From positions 7,984,778 to 8,048,777 of the forward strand of contig NC_091142.1 of the NCBI RefSeq assembly GCF_041381155.1: 64,000 bases of DNA, read 5' to 3'. The stretch comes from Argopecten irradians (lineage: Eukaryota; Mollusca; Bivalvia; Pectinida; Pectinidae). The first letter of the stretch is position 1; every line of letters begins with the position of its first letter. A program made the position numbers and the translations under genes. Of this stretch, positions 36,982-48,063 are shown one piece after another. The notes beneath the pieces were generated by a model. The model was not told where the DNA came from. It made no database searches and saw only the letters and a list, made by a program, of their open reading frames with translations.

Positions 36982-37797
36982 GGACCTCTTTCACGAACAA
37001 TGGAAATTTGCCCACGAACCAATTTTATCAAAACTAAAAGTTATAGGAAGCAACATAAATGCAACCCATTGAAATACGTTTAAAAAATTCCAAAGGTCCA
37101 AGGGGCCTATGCTATGGCCAAATTGAAGTTGCCCAGTAGAGGTGTATGACAGGGTTTCCTTTTTGGTCCAAAAAGGTAGCAAAATAATGTTTTATGTTAT
37201 AAAACTGTATTATTTTCTGAAGAGTATAAATAATTACATATTATGATCACAAATATGAAGGCAAAATGTAACAAATAAAATGTTGGCTTCTCAATTTTAT
37301 GGTTGAAATGGCGGTGGTGCGACCATAGTGTAATATTGCTAAAAATAGACCTTGCCTCACTAAGATCTTTAAACGACAAATTTACCGGTCCACAACGGTT
37401 CTGAAATTTTCACTACATTTACTTCAGGTAATGAGCCAACTTTTTAGAGAATATTTTTGGTGCGCTCAAACTGGAAGTGGGTGAATCAACATTGTTAATA
37501 ATTGACATGGCCGAAAATAACCCCCAAAATTTCGACATTTTCTATCTTAAAAATATAGCCAAAATTTTATTTGTTACATTTTGCCTTCATATTTGTGATC
37601 ATAATATGAAATTATTATACTCTTCAGAAAATAATACAGTTTCATTACTTAATGATTTGGTCTCAGTACATGCCCCTGGGACCTTTTGAATTTTTTAAAC
37701 GTATTTCAAGGGTTTGCATTGATATTGTTATTATGTAACATTTAAATTTAATAAAATTGTTTCGTGGGCAAATTTCCATTGTTCGTGAAAGAGGTCC
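36982..37797. mobile_element. Spy-like non-autonomous element at an AAA^TTT target
   Basis: The 816-bp element has terminal GGACCTCTTTCACGAACAAT and a perfect inverse at the right end; inverted similarity extends inward for ~300 bp per arm, e.g. GAAGAGTATAA / TTATACTCTTC and CATATTTGTGATCATAATAT. It is flanked by AAA on the left (36979-36981) and TTT on the right (37798-37800). The host LINE reads NPD-K|F-QAIAIG across the site, so nothing was duplicated or lost. Insertion between AAA and TTT without target duplication is the hallmark reported for Spy transposons. No transposase frame is present. Confidence 0.8.
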
Positions 37798-39008
37798 TTT
37801 CAGGCAATAGCAATCGGGAAAAATCTTTAAATGAAATTACATCATTCAAAATTGGTGACATCACAATAAAATGTGAAGAAGATAAGCTGTAAAATTAATT
37901 TTATTGTCACTATCGATTCATTACTAAATATTGATAAACATGTTAAGATTTTATGTATGAAGACATCCAGGCAAATAAATGTACTTGCTCGCTTCGGAGA
38001 TTTTCTTACTATCGAGGGCCGCAGAGCGATATGTAATGCCTTCATTACGTCCAATTTTAATTTTTGTCCACTTATTTGGCATTTTTGCTCCAAAAGCAAC
38101 AACAAGAAACTTGAACGAGTCCACTACATGGCTCTGAAATTTGTATATCAAGATTTTAACTCTACAAATGAAGAATTCCTTGGAAAGAGTGGCACAACCA
38201 CTCTACTTATAAGTAGGCTACGCACAGTAGCTTTAGAAACTTTTAAATCTTACATTGGCATGGTCCTTGCTACCTACAAAATTTTATACATTTTGAAAAT
38301 CTTCGTACTCTTTCAGATATGGTAATGTTTTAGACTTACCAAGAACTAGAACAGTGACATATGGAACATATAGTTTAAGAGTTCTGTCCGCCACAGTATG
38401 GAATTCCCTACACAGTGGAGGCCAGAACAACCACATTTTTTAATCATTTTAAACAAATTATTGGAAGCTGGAATGGTTTCAGCTGCAAGTGTTCCCTATG
38501 CCGCAAATAACAAGTTTTACCTAGTACTACCCTTTCTTATATTTTAGTACTAGGATGATAACAGGGATTTACATAGTTAACATACACTGATAAACTCACA
38601 CTAAATCTCTTGAGTCATTGAAATGTCAAACTCAGAAGATCAATAAAAACTTGTAATTCTTACTTATAAAAAAATTGAAATTATTTTTGAGCCTGGTCAA
38701 CTGCGCCGATAGCCAACTTGAAGTGGTAGAGTTGATATGACCAACACGGAAACTTGGCTCTTGGTACATTTGATCAGGCTGCACGAAATCAGGTAATAAG
38801 TAATCAATTAAAAATAGAATGTTTATTTTAATGTTTTAATGTTTTATGTCCTAATCTTGTATAACTATCTGTGATCTGAAACTTGCCTTTTTTCATAACA
38901 CCTGTGATAATTTTTCTCTTAGAGGGTATACTTTTTACACTCGTAGTCCTGCTTATGTCTAGTTTTTATCTCTGCTTACTGCTTAGCGTTTATTATTTGT
39001 GTATTACA

Positions 39009-40884
39009 TGTTTTGTATGCTGTGCTTTAACTTATGTTTTCCTTTTTTACTCATGTTAGATAGACTAGTCGGTTGTAAAAGCCCACATGAGCTTGTGTTG
39101 TCGTGTTTTAACTATATACCGTCTTTAAATAAAATTTACTTGACTTGAGTGAGTTTGGAGTACATGTAGCTTGACGTCATTTCAAACTGGGCCCAACACG
39201 CTACGTATACTGTTACATAACAAACGCTTCGGCGTTAAATATATGCAAACATGTATTTATGAAATCCAATCTTTTCCCCAACTTTTGAAATGAAACCACG
39301 ATCCGTGGGGGATTTTCCCCATTATACATGTAGTACAAAACATGCGTTTTGTAGTAAAAACGTAGTAAACAAATTAAGTCACGTGCTTATACCTCATTCA
39401 TGCCATTGGCCGAAATATGGCTTTTTATTATGAGTGAGTAGTGATCACGTGATATTGTGTTTATACTTCCAAATATAGTGATTTCTCTGACCTGTTATTT
39501 AGTATATATTATTATTTGTCCTTTTGACGGAGATCGCATTTTCTTTTTGTTATATTCATCTATTCTGAAACCAAATGTAGGTAAATAAAAAATCAGAATT
39601 CTACTAATCTAGCCGGGGGTAGCCGATCTTCGCTGATCCTAGATTAGACGGTTAGACCGATTGAATTTGTCAATTTGGATTACAGCATTGATAGATAAAA
39701 AGTGGAAACGACAATTTAATAACTCATTTCAAACTATTATTTAATGTAAATTTGAAAGTCAAAATGTATGCATGCAATATAAATAACATTTTTGAGTCTT
39801 AACATGTACAAGTTAATCCATTTTCGCAACCAAATGGCAAGCAAACTATGACTATATTTGGAAGTAAACACACAATCACGTGATCACTAGTTACCCATAA
39901 TGCAGTTTTCTATTTAGACCAATGGCATGAATGAGGAATAAGCACGTGACTTGTTTACTACCTTTTACTACAAAAAATAGATGCAAATATGCATTAATGA
40001 AATTCCATGTGGTTCCCGACTTTGGAGGTAAAAACACGGGAGGATTTTAATCCCCAAAGATTGAACCAATATTAATTGTACCTGGCTATTAAGACCCAAA
40101 TAAAAATTCGTTATGCCTTTATATAAATGTAGCAGGGGATGTAAATATGTTCTCAATAAAATGATCTCTAATCCACGACTCTCAGGCCAAAAACCCCATT
40201 AACCTGCTAAAATAAATTGGCAGTCTATCATGAGGGACCTAATCTCACCAAAGTATCTGTTTGACCTACATAATTTCTGCTGTTGGTACGGAGGCGAGCT
40301 TGGCTAGTCGCGAATATTATCAGGTAAAACAATATATATTTTTTTATATTTTAATTTCCAATATTTTTACAATGTCCAGAATGTCACTCTCACGCGTAGT
40401 ATACTCATTCTAAAACGGGTTTCACATGAACATACACAAAAAACTCCAAAGTAACTGACCAGTACATTCCAAACGTGCCTCAAATATTGGAATTTTTCGA
40501 CTTTTAACACATGCATACAGTGTACTTAGGAAAGTGATGTGCGTGCACGGGCTTATGTGCATATATGGCAGCTACGCGCCTGGAAGCTGTCAATTTTCAA
40601 CAGCATGTTCACTTTTCAATGGCATTCGGGGTTAATTTTCAACGTTGAAAAATGACCCGAGGTCAGTTTTCACCTTTCAACGGATCGAGGTCCCTTTTCT
40701 ACGTGACACGTACCGGCACTTGCTCCATAGATAGATTATTAGTGATCGCAGTACGTCGTTCGACCAGCGCTAGGGCCCATGCCATTCTTCTGCATCCCGA
40801 GATGTTGAACTGTTCAGTTTCTTTAGATTTAAACCGTCAAGTTTTAAAGTTTGTGGTACGTTTGTCTCTATTATTCTATAAAGC
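39009..40884. repeat. Segmental direct repeat, copy 1 (1.88 kb)
   Basis: Nearly identical to 41279-43162; the offset is ~2.27 kb. It begins in the LINE 3' UTR (TTTTGTATGCTGTGCTTTA) and ends at TTCTATAAAGCCAT. It contains a foldback region (39238-40060) and a CRE-like TGACGTCA near 39172. Differences are a few substitutions and small indels, so the duplication is recent. Confidence 0.92.
39238..40060. repeat. Foldback region with CACGTG motifs (copy 1)
   Basis: Inverted arms at about 39355-39485 and 39845-39970 share TCACGTGCTTAT, CCTCATTCATGCCATTGG, GTGATCACGTGAT and ACTTCCAAATATAGT. CACGTG occurs at 39380, 39446, 39877 and 39943. Outside the arms, ~85-bp direct repeats (39238-39325; 39977-40060) flank the structure. 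A central hairpin CTAATCTAG / CTAGATTAG lies near 39604-39650. The same structure recurs at about 41510-42335. Confidence 0.8.
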
Positions 40885-41278
40885 CATTGTGAATCATACA
40901 AACCAATATACACAAATGAACTTTTCATAACTGCAATTGATAAAGACAAGTTGCTTTCGAGACGGACAAATGGCTTTGAATGTAACGAAAAGTCCAAAAC
41001 CAAAGCAAAAATTCAGTTAAAGTGTATATTTTGTGGCATTTTTAATGACAAACCTCAATTTAGTTCATTTTAACAAAGTCAAGTATCTGTTCTTTACCAA
41101 AATATGATGGTTGACTGTAACAATTATAACTTTTCGTGAGTAAAGATAGGAGCAAGCCCTTTTGGATTTAAAAAGTAGAGATATTTGCCAACCAAATGAC
41201 AATACATAAGAACTTTGTTTTCAATTTTCATATTTTATGTTTTCATTTCTGAAAACATGCAAATTAGTGGAGAATGAA
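40885..41278. other. Unique spacer between the two segmental copies
   Basis: AT-rich and not repeated. If the event was a simple tandem duplication, the unit was copy 1 plus this spacer (~2.27 kb) and the second copy ended early. No gene was seen. Confidence 0.6.
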
Positions 41279-43162
41279 CGGTTTTGTATGCTGTGCTTTA
41301 CCTTATGTTTTCCTTTTTTACTCATGTTAGATAGACTAGTCGGTTGTAAAAGCCCACATGAGCTTGTGTTGTCGTGTTTTAACTACATGTATATACCGTC
41401 TTTAAATAAAATGTACTTGACTTGAGTGAGTTTGGAGTACATGTAGCTTGACGTCATTTCAAACTGGGCCCAACACGCTACGTATACTGTTACATAACAA
41501 ACGCTTCGGCGTAAAATATATGCAAACATGTATTTATGAAATCCAATCTTTTCCCCAACTTTTGAAATGAAACCACGATCCGCGGGGGATTTTCCCCATT
41601 ATACATGTAGTACAAAACATGCGTTTTGTAGTAAAACGTAGTAAACAAATTAAGTCACGTGCTTATACCTCATTCATGCCATTGGCCGAAATATGGCTTT
41701 TTATTATGAGTGAGTAGTGATCACGTGATATTGTGTTTATACTTCCAAATATAGTGATTTCTCTGACCTGTTATTTAGTATATATTATTATTTGTCCTTT
41801 TGACGGAGATCGCATTTTCTTTTTGTTATATTCATCTATTCTGAAACCAAATGTAGGTAAATAAAAAATCAGAATTCTACTAATCTAGCCGGGGGTAGCC
41901 GATCTTCGCTGATCCTAGATTAGACGGTTAGACCGATTGAATTTGTCAATTTGGATTATAGCATTGATAGATAAAAAGTGGAAACGACAATTTAATAACT
42001 CATTTCAAACTATTATTTAATGTAAACGTGAAAGTCAAAATGTATGCATGCAATATAAATAACATTTTTGAGTCTAAACATGTACAAGTTAATCCATTTT
42101 CGCAACCAAATGGCAAGCAAACTATGACTATATTTGGAAGTAAACACACAATCACGTGATCACTAGTTACCCATAATGCAGTTTTCTATTTAGACCAATG
42201 GCATGAATGAGGAATAAGCACGTGACTTGTTTACTACCTTTTACTACAAAAAATAGATGCAAATAGACATTAATGAAATTCCATGTGGTTCCCGACTTTG
42301 GAGGTAAAAACACGGGAGGCTTTTAATCCCCAAAGATTGAACCAATTTTAATTGTACCTGGCTATTAAGACCCAAATAAAAATTCGTTATGCCTTTATAT
42401 AAATGTAGCAGGGGATGTAAATATGTTCTCAATACAATGATCACAAATCCACGACTCTCAGGACAAAAACCCCATTAACCTGCTAAAATTAATTGGCAGT
42501 CTATCATGAGGGACCTTATCTCACCAAAATAGTTTTTTGACCTACACTATTTTAGCTGTCGGTACGGAGGCGAGCTTGGCTAGTCGCGAATATTATCAGG
42601 TAAAACAATATATATTTTTTTTTTATATTTTAATTTCCAATATTTTTACAATGTCCAGAATGTCACTCTCACGCGTAGTATACTCATTCTAAAACGGGTT
42701 TCACATGAACATACACAAAAAACTCCAAAGTAACTGACCAGTACATTCCAAACGTGCCTCAAATATTGGAATTTCACGACTTTAATACACATGCATACAG
42801 TGTACTTAGGAAAGTGATGTGCGTGCACGGGCATATGTGCATATATGGCAGCTACGCGCCTGGAAGCTGTCAATTTTCAACAGCATGTTCACTTTTCAAT
42901 GGCATTCGGGGTCAATATTCAACGTTGAAAAATGACCCGAGGTCAGTTTTCACTTTTCAACGGATCGAGGTCCCTTTTCTACGTGACACTGGCACTTGCT
43001 CCATAGATAGATTATTAGTGATCGCAGTACGTCGTTCGTTCAACGCTAGGGCTCGTGCCATTCTTCTGCATCCCGAGATGTTGAACTGTTCAGTTTCTTT
43101 AGATTTAAACCGTCAAGTTTTAAAGTTTGTGGTACGTTTGTCTCTATTATTCTATAAAGCCA
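41279..43162. repeat. Segmental direct repeat, copy 2 (1.88 kb)
   Basis: Second copy of 39009-40884, including the end of the LINE 3' UTR and the TACTTGACTTGAG tail but no LINE coding part. That shows it arose by DNA duplication rather than by a fresh LINE insertion. The 149-residue frame at 42754-43203 matches no family and is not called. Confidence 0.92.
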
Positions 43163-43787
43163 TGGCGATAATTCTGAAACCTAATCTATATCATAGAAAA
43201 TAAAACGACACTGAATATGTAATATTTGCGGTTTTTTTTCAAAAGTAACCAGTAATGATATGTTCAATAGTATCTAATATAAGTTTAATAGCTCCGTATG
43301 TCGGTTTCGCCGCATCCTCGATACTCCAGGGGATACTGTCACTGTCGTTATATCCACCCATGGAATATGTTATGACAACGAATGATCAAATAGTTTGACC
43401 TTTCAATGTAAATCAAATAAGAATTGATAACGGTACACTTTGTTTGACTGTGTCACTTTGTAGTAGGGCGTCGCCCTTCATGTAATCTTCAAAGGAAACG
43501 AAGCACTGAACTGAATCAAACATATTAAAAAATACTTCTGACCATTTCTTTTATTAATTATCAGAACATGGAAAAACAATCAGAAATTTATCAACGTGAT
43601 GACTTAAATTTAGCGTCTCTTGGTATTAATCATCTATAATTTCACTACTGTAATAAACATTAGATCTAACAAAATTCTAAAACAGACAGCTATAATACAA
43701 AACATGACTCAAAGCACTGTTGAAGGGGAGGTAAATCTTACATACGAAACGTGATTTTTATGGTGATTGAAGGGAGATAACTTGCCC
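43163..43787. other. Spacer, nothing recognised
   Basis: Contains GAAGGGAGATAACTTG near 43769, a motif common at mollusc transposon ends, but no inverted partner was found nearby. Confidence 0.45.
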
Positions 43788-43791
43788 GTTC

Positions 43792-43919
43792 TTAATGGCT
43801 TTGCCTTTGCTTCACCGTGGACAGAGCATAAACGATACTCATCATTTGAACAAATAGTTGGTGCGACTGCTCCTGTTTTTTATTGAGGAAAAATACCACT
43901 TGTCTGTGGTGGAGCATCT
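43792..43919. mobile_element. TTAA-MITE copy C, internally deleted
   Basis: The left part (ACCGTGGACAGAGCATAAACG) and right part (TACCACTTGTCTGTGGTGGAG) of the 353-bp family are joined with most of the middle lost. GGAGCATCT is followed by TTAA at 43920-43923. Confidence 0.75.
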
Positions 43920-43929
43920 TTAAAATACA

Positions 43930-44458
43930 CACACACACCCTACTTCAATCGCCTGCAAATCACATTTATTCAAAGTAACATTTAACAAACAATAAACGAA
44001 TGCATATTCAAGAAATATTTATCTTTCACCTCCTGTATCATTCATTACATGTATAATATACTAACACTTTCATCCAGACCTAAAAATCAATTGGTTCGTT
44101 CATTGACTTCTATGAGTAATTACTCACGGGTGACATATACATGTACAATGTGCAGTATTAAATCATTCTAAATTGAAAACAAAAGAAAAGAAAGAATCCT
44201 ACATATATGTATCCACTTCAAAACTTGAGTACATGAAAAACTGGATGATGTTCAGATATCGATATCTGTACCTACATGTGTAGTACAATATAGAATATGA
44301 TTTTTATCGATTTTATATATTGATATAAATTGTAACTAATTCTCAGATCCCCGTCATCCATATGAAGATTTGATTTTATATTTTAACTTCCTAATTAACT
44401 TTAACTGTTAGGTCTATATAATGTAGGTTAGATGGATACAAAGAATTTGGGCCGGTTC
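43930..44458. other. Spacer left of the ISL2EU-like element
   Basis: A MITE end fragment (TGTAACTAATTCTCAGATCCC) lies at about 44330-44352. No gene. Confidence 0.5.
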
Positions 44459-44533
44459 CGCAATGCAAGTATTTGGAGTTATCTAACTTGATTAACCGCG
44501 AGAGGGCGGGTCGTTTTACACTTCCGGGTAGTA
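44459..44533 (+). repeat. Left terminal inverted repeat / promoter region
   Basis: Blocks in order are CGCAAT, GGAGTTATCT, ACCGCGAG and ACACTTCCGGGTAGTA. ACTTCCGG is also an ETS-type promoter motif, so the end may double as promoter for the rightward gene. A donor TCAG|GTAAGT follows at 44595. Confidence 0.75.
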
Positions 44534-44594
44534 TGACTAATCCACTTCACACTTGGATAAGTGGCCAGAGACGTCTTGTTGATTTCGTCATCAG

Positions 44595-46273
44595 GTAAGT
44601 TTAATTAATACTGCGCAATTTGTAGATTATTAGCGCAAATACACGAGAACTTTGTAAAGTATCCGGGGCTGAATACATTACTGCCACTGGCCATATCACA
44701 TTGGGACACGTATTTATCATAAAGGTGTCAATACAGTCTGTAACATTGATATATGACTGGGCCATAGTTTTAAAATAAAAACTGACACATCCGTTTTGTT
44801 ATTTTACGCTAATGAAAAGCGTTTGATAAAACGGCACCAACATTTTCATTGATATTCATGATCAATCTGTTCATCATATCATAGTGACATACAACACTGA
44901 TAGTATCAATGATACAATATAACATGTGTAAATATCATCTGATTCAGGTCATATCGGACATTTATTTATTACCTGATTACGCAACAGATGACTGTTAGCA
45001 TTACTACAAATATCAATTTGTGCTAAGAGTAATAAAGAAACACAACAAACCCCTGAATAAATTCTGATACCTTGCAAATTGTGTATTATCTGGTGACATG
45101 TGCGACACTGACACGCTCCTGCCATGGTCAATACACAGGTATGTGTACTAGACTGTGCACACACAGGTGGTATATAGTTGTGTATTAAACTGTGTAGTGG
45201 TGATCAGAAGTATAACATGCAGTACACTCATAGTTATACCCGTATATATCTCGGGTAACTTTCTTAATTTAAACATTTACATTGCACATTAGCTTTATAA
45301 ACTTTCTTTAATGATAAACATTTTTTTCTGGTCTGTCAAATAGAATTTAAGGCACAATAATTATTCAAGCATGGATTTTTTTTTAATTGTACATACATGT
45401 ACACTATTCAATCAAATATGACTTCACCAACATTCTTTAATATCCGACCATATTTGTCAGAATTAATGGAGACATGTACATCTATCACACTAATTATGTA
45501 TATTTACACTGTTTCAAAAAGAACATGTCTCTTTTTTGGAATCCGACATATATATATTTTATGACATAGAAGCTAGGTACTTGTTGCTATTTTCTTACTG
45601 TCTTAACTGAACTATCAACTTGCTAAGGAACACTTGGTCATACCCCCACCGGTGCACACACTTACATGTAGTCTAGACCTCCTAATGTGTCTGTCAAAAC
45701 TTACAAATTACCTACCTGTACCTGAGTGATATTATAAAGACTTTTGATTCCTGTTGGGCCATAGTTTTATTATACTAGACCCAAACACTGCTTTTAAATG
45801 CCCACAGCTTATAATGAGTTAAGTAAATGATTGATATATTGAGTTTCAAAGATAGCCCAACCAGTCACTTAAATCTAATTATTCGGGTTAGGGTGATGGG
45901 GTGGTGTAGTGGTAAGCCACTAGCATTTCACCTAGCCGGCTGGGGGTTTGATCCCCGCCACAGATGTGAAAAGGTTAAGGATCACCTGTCCGATTATGTG
46001 TTTTCCTCTGGGCTTTCCGGTTTCCTCCAACACTAAGACCCTCATGTTCTTACATCTGGGTCATCAAGAGTAATTTGCATTAATTGTATAACTTGTTTCG
46101 TCATCGATGTAAAAGAAATAAAGTTAATTTTAATTATTCAGGTTAGGCAAAAAACAAGGCAGGCACAGTTTTAGCGGATATCGAAACACATATTTTTATT
46201 TTAGGCTTCAGTCAAATACTTCAAACCTAATGTGTAACTATGAATTTATTTTGTTTTTCTGTTTATTGTTTAG
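44595..46273 (+). other. Predicted 5' UTR intron of the SAP-SWIM-YqaJ gene
   Basis: GTAAGT at 44595 and TTTATTGTTTAG ending at 46273 bracket 1.68 kb without coding signal, between the likely promoter at the left TIR and the start codon at 46294. A SINE lies inside it. The intron is inferred from splice signals only. Confidence 0.5.
45893..46130 (+). mobile_element. tRNA-derived SINE with 17-bp target duplication
   Basis: The 238-bp element has a clear A box (TGGTGTAGTGGTAAGCCACT) and B box (GGGTTTGATCCCCGCC). The tRNA-unrelated body contains CTGGGCTTTCCGGTTTCCTC, and the 3' end is AATAAAGTTAATTTT. The flanks 45876-45892 and 46131-46147 (TAATTATTC[G/A]GGTTAGG) are direct repeats with one mismatch. 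It landed within the predicted 5' UTR intron, so it postdates the host transposon. Confidence 0.88.
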
Positions 46274-46293
46274 GTGTAACCATTATTGTAGAG

Positions 46294-48063
46294 ATGGACG
46301 AACCTGACTCAGATTTTGAACAACAACCAGCTTTTCCGTCGCTTGAAGATATACAAAAGTGGAAATATACCAAGTTACAAGAATGGCTTGTGAAGCACAA
46401 GTTGAAGAAAAGTGGTGTAAAGAAAGTTTTGGTTAACAGAGTTTTCAGAGCAATGAGCCATAGCATGGAATCTGACAGTGATGAGGGTGTCAATGCAACA
46501 CAAAACGATAACCTGGAAGTTCTACCTATTAACAAAGTGGACAGTGCATGGAAAGTATTGAATTCTTCAGACATTCCACCGTTAGAGATGAGAGATGTTG
46601 ATAATTACTTTTTGTATCAGAAGAATCCAATAACTGGAACAAGTTTGCGGTTTGAGAGGCACATGAAAAAGGCCAAGCGACTTTGCAATGAGGGATTTGT
46701 CAGAAATATCAACTACAACATCATTTCACATGATACTGAATACTGCTATGTGAAAGCAGAATGTCTTCCATCCATGAGAACATCTGTCCAAGTTGGAAAT
46801 CTGGGGAAATCAGCAAAACATTACAATTTGAATGTTTGTTTATCAAAGAAGTCTGGATATATTATTCAGGCATTTTGTAACTGTAAAGCTGGAACAGCTG
46901 GACTATGTGCACATGTAGGAGCACTTTTGTATACCTTAGTAAAAACCAAGGATTCATGCACATCAAATGAATGTAAGTGGGATCGGCCAAGACCAATTAT
47001 AAGAAAACCGAGTCCCAAGAGAGTCTGTGACATTTCTTTTAGAAAAACTGAGAAAGAAAGTGGCAATTTGAAGACCAAACCATATCCAAGTATTTACAAG
47101 GCTGGGCCATGTCAAGATGATGGTGACCTGTTCCTTTCACAGCTTCTTGATGGCTTGGAAAGCATCTACCCAGAATGTGTTCTTTATAAGACAATGCGGA
47201 TGGTGCAAACAGACATAAGTGCCTTTCTAGACATGTATCTGCCTCCATTTATGTACAGGGATAGCATTGACATTCACTCTGAGGAGTGTATGGTGGTGTT
47301 TAGATCTTTTCTAGACAACATCTCATTAGACAGTAGTATGTCAGAGAAAGTAGAAATAGCTACGAGGGGACAGCACTGTAACCAAAACTGGGTAGAGGCT
47401 CGACGAAATCTAGTTACAGCTTCAAACATAGCTGATGTTGTTAAACGTCGTACTGATAATCCAGATAAACTGTTATACAGACTGTTTGGATATGACAGCA
47501 ACTCAAAAACAAACAGAGTCAAAAGTTTGGTACATGGCAGAGAATTTGAGGGCCAGGCATTAACAGAATACACTGCCTATCACTTAAAGAGATGTGAAAA
47601 TGTTGAGATCGAAAGCCGAGGACTTTACGTCAACCCCAGGTACCCTTTCCTTGGTGCTAGCATTGATGCCCAGGTCAACTGTTCTGAATGTGGCACCGGA
47701 ATTGTGGAGATAAAATGTCCATATGGAGCAGCTGATGATGATCTTCCATGGCGGTCCCGAGAACCAGTGGAGTGTGCAAGAGACAAGAACTTCTATTGTT
47801 CAGTCGTGGAAGGAAGCTTAAAATTGAAAGACAGCCATAAATACATGTACCAAGTTCAAGGTCAGATGGCAATATATGAACTGGAATGGGCAGATTTTGT
47901 GATATGGACCAAAAAGGGGATTAGTGTGGAACGCATCAGCTTCTCCGAGACCATGTGGAGAAGCATACTACCAAAACTTACAGACTTTTACCTGCATGCT
48001 GTCCTTCCAGAAATATTCACAAGAAGAGTGAAACGTGGAAAACCATTGTTGAATAATGTATGA
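46294..48063 (+). CDS. SAP-SWIM-YqaJ protein (second gene of ISL2EU-like transposon)
   Basis: 589 residues from ATG 46294. The frame stays open upstream to 46240, but an acceptor (TTGTTTAG) lies between, so the MDEPDSD start is preferred. An acidic N-terminus is followed by a SAP-like helix pair (about 18-52, DNA binding). A SWIM zinc finger has Cys195-x-Cys197-x7-Cys205-x-His207. The YqaJ nuclease domain (about 370-570) has GREFE at 415-419, Asp458 in GASIDAQ, Glu472-x-Lys474 in VEIKCPY and a YQVQGQ motif. These are the expected metal and catalytic residues of the lambda-exonuclease fold. It likely processes transposon or target DNA ends in the nucleus; that role is inferred from family and from pairing with the THAP-DDE gene. 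No disruption was seen. Confidence 0.9.
   Translation: MDEPDSDFEQQPAFPSLEDIQKWKYTKLQEWLVKHKLKKSGVKKVLVNRVFRAMSHSMESDSDEGVNATQNDNLEVLPINKVDSAWKVLNSSDIPPLEMRDVDNYFLYQKNPITGTSLRFERHMKKAKRLCNEGFVRNINYNIISHDTEYCYVKAECLPSMRTSVQVGNLGKSAKHYNLNVCLSKKSGYIIQAFCNCKAGTAGLCAHVGALLYTLVKTKDSCTSNECKWDRPRPIIRKPSPKRVCDISFRKTEKESGNLKTKPYPSIYKAGPCQDDGDLFLSQLLDGLESIYPECVLYKTMRMVQTDISAFLDMYLPPFMYRDSIDIHSEECMVVFRSFLDNISLDSSMSEKVEIATRGQHCNQNWVEARRNLVTASNIADVVKRRTDNPDKLLYRLFGYDSNSKTNRVKSLVHGREFEGQALTEYTAYHLKRCENVEIESRGLYVNPRYPFLGASIDAQVNCSECGTGIVEIKCPYGAADDDLPWRSREPVECARDKNFYCSVVEGSLKLKDSHKYMYQVQGQMAIYELEWADFVIWTKKGISVERISFSETMWRSILPKLTDFYLHAVLPEIFTRRVKRGKPLLNNV

Larger units (their letters stand above)
35395..39150 (+). 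mobile_element. 5'-truncated LINE (YADD reverse transcriptase), split by two insertions
   Basis: It begins in the linker before the RT domain (DDINDVYRAHETLVNEVID, PFMNSDLRKSIN). The RT continues with SPRLLHMTKNIM, KNYRPVSILPTVSKIFE, VAAILMDLSKAFDCVP, KGVPQGSILGP and NYADDHTLS (YADD at 36854-36865). The C-terminal domain follows (FITSNFNFCPLIWHFCSKSN, RLRTVALETFK), ending with SWNGFSCKCSLCRK near 38510. The 3' UTR runs to an ACTTGACTTGAG tail near 39150. MITEs occupy 35848-36209 and 36982-37797. A 21-bp tandem duplication near 36490-36530 and several stops make it inactive. No endonuclease domain is present. The clade (CR1/L2/Jockey-like) was not resolved. Confidence 0.88.

Noticed and set aside
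35395-39150. LTR retroelement
   Set aside because: The RT is of LINE type (YADD, no protease, RNase H/integrase or LTRs), with an ACTTG-type 3' tail.
42754-43203. 149-residue frame in the segmental duplication
   Set aside because: The matching frame in the other copy is broken and shorter, and no domain is visible.
44518-44533. ACACTTCCGGGTAGTA as only a shared promoter motif
   Set aside because: A 16-bp exact inverse at the other side of the two-gene unit, with further matching blocks outside it, is better explained as terminal inverted repeats; it may also serve as promoter.
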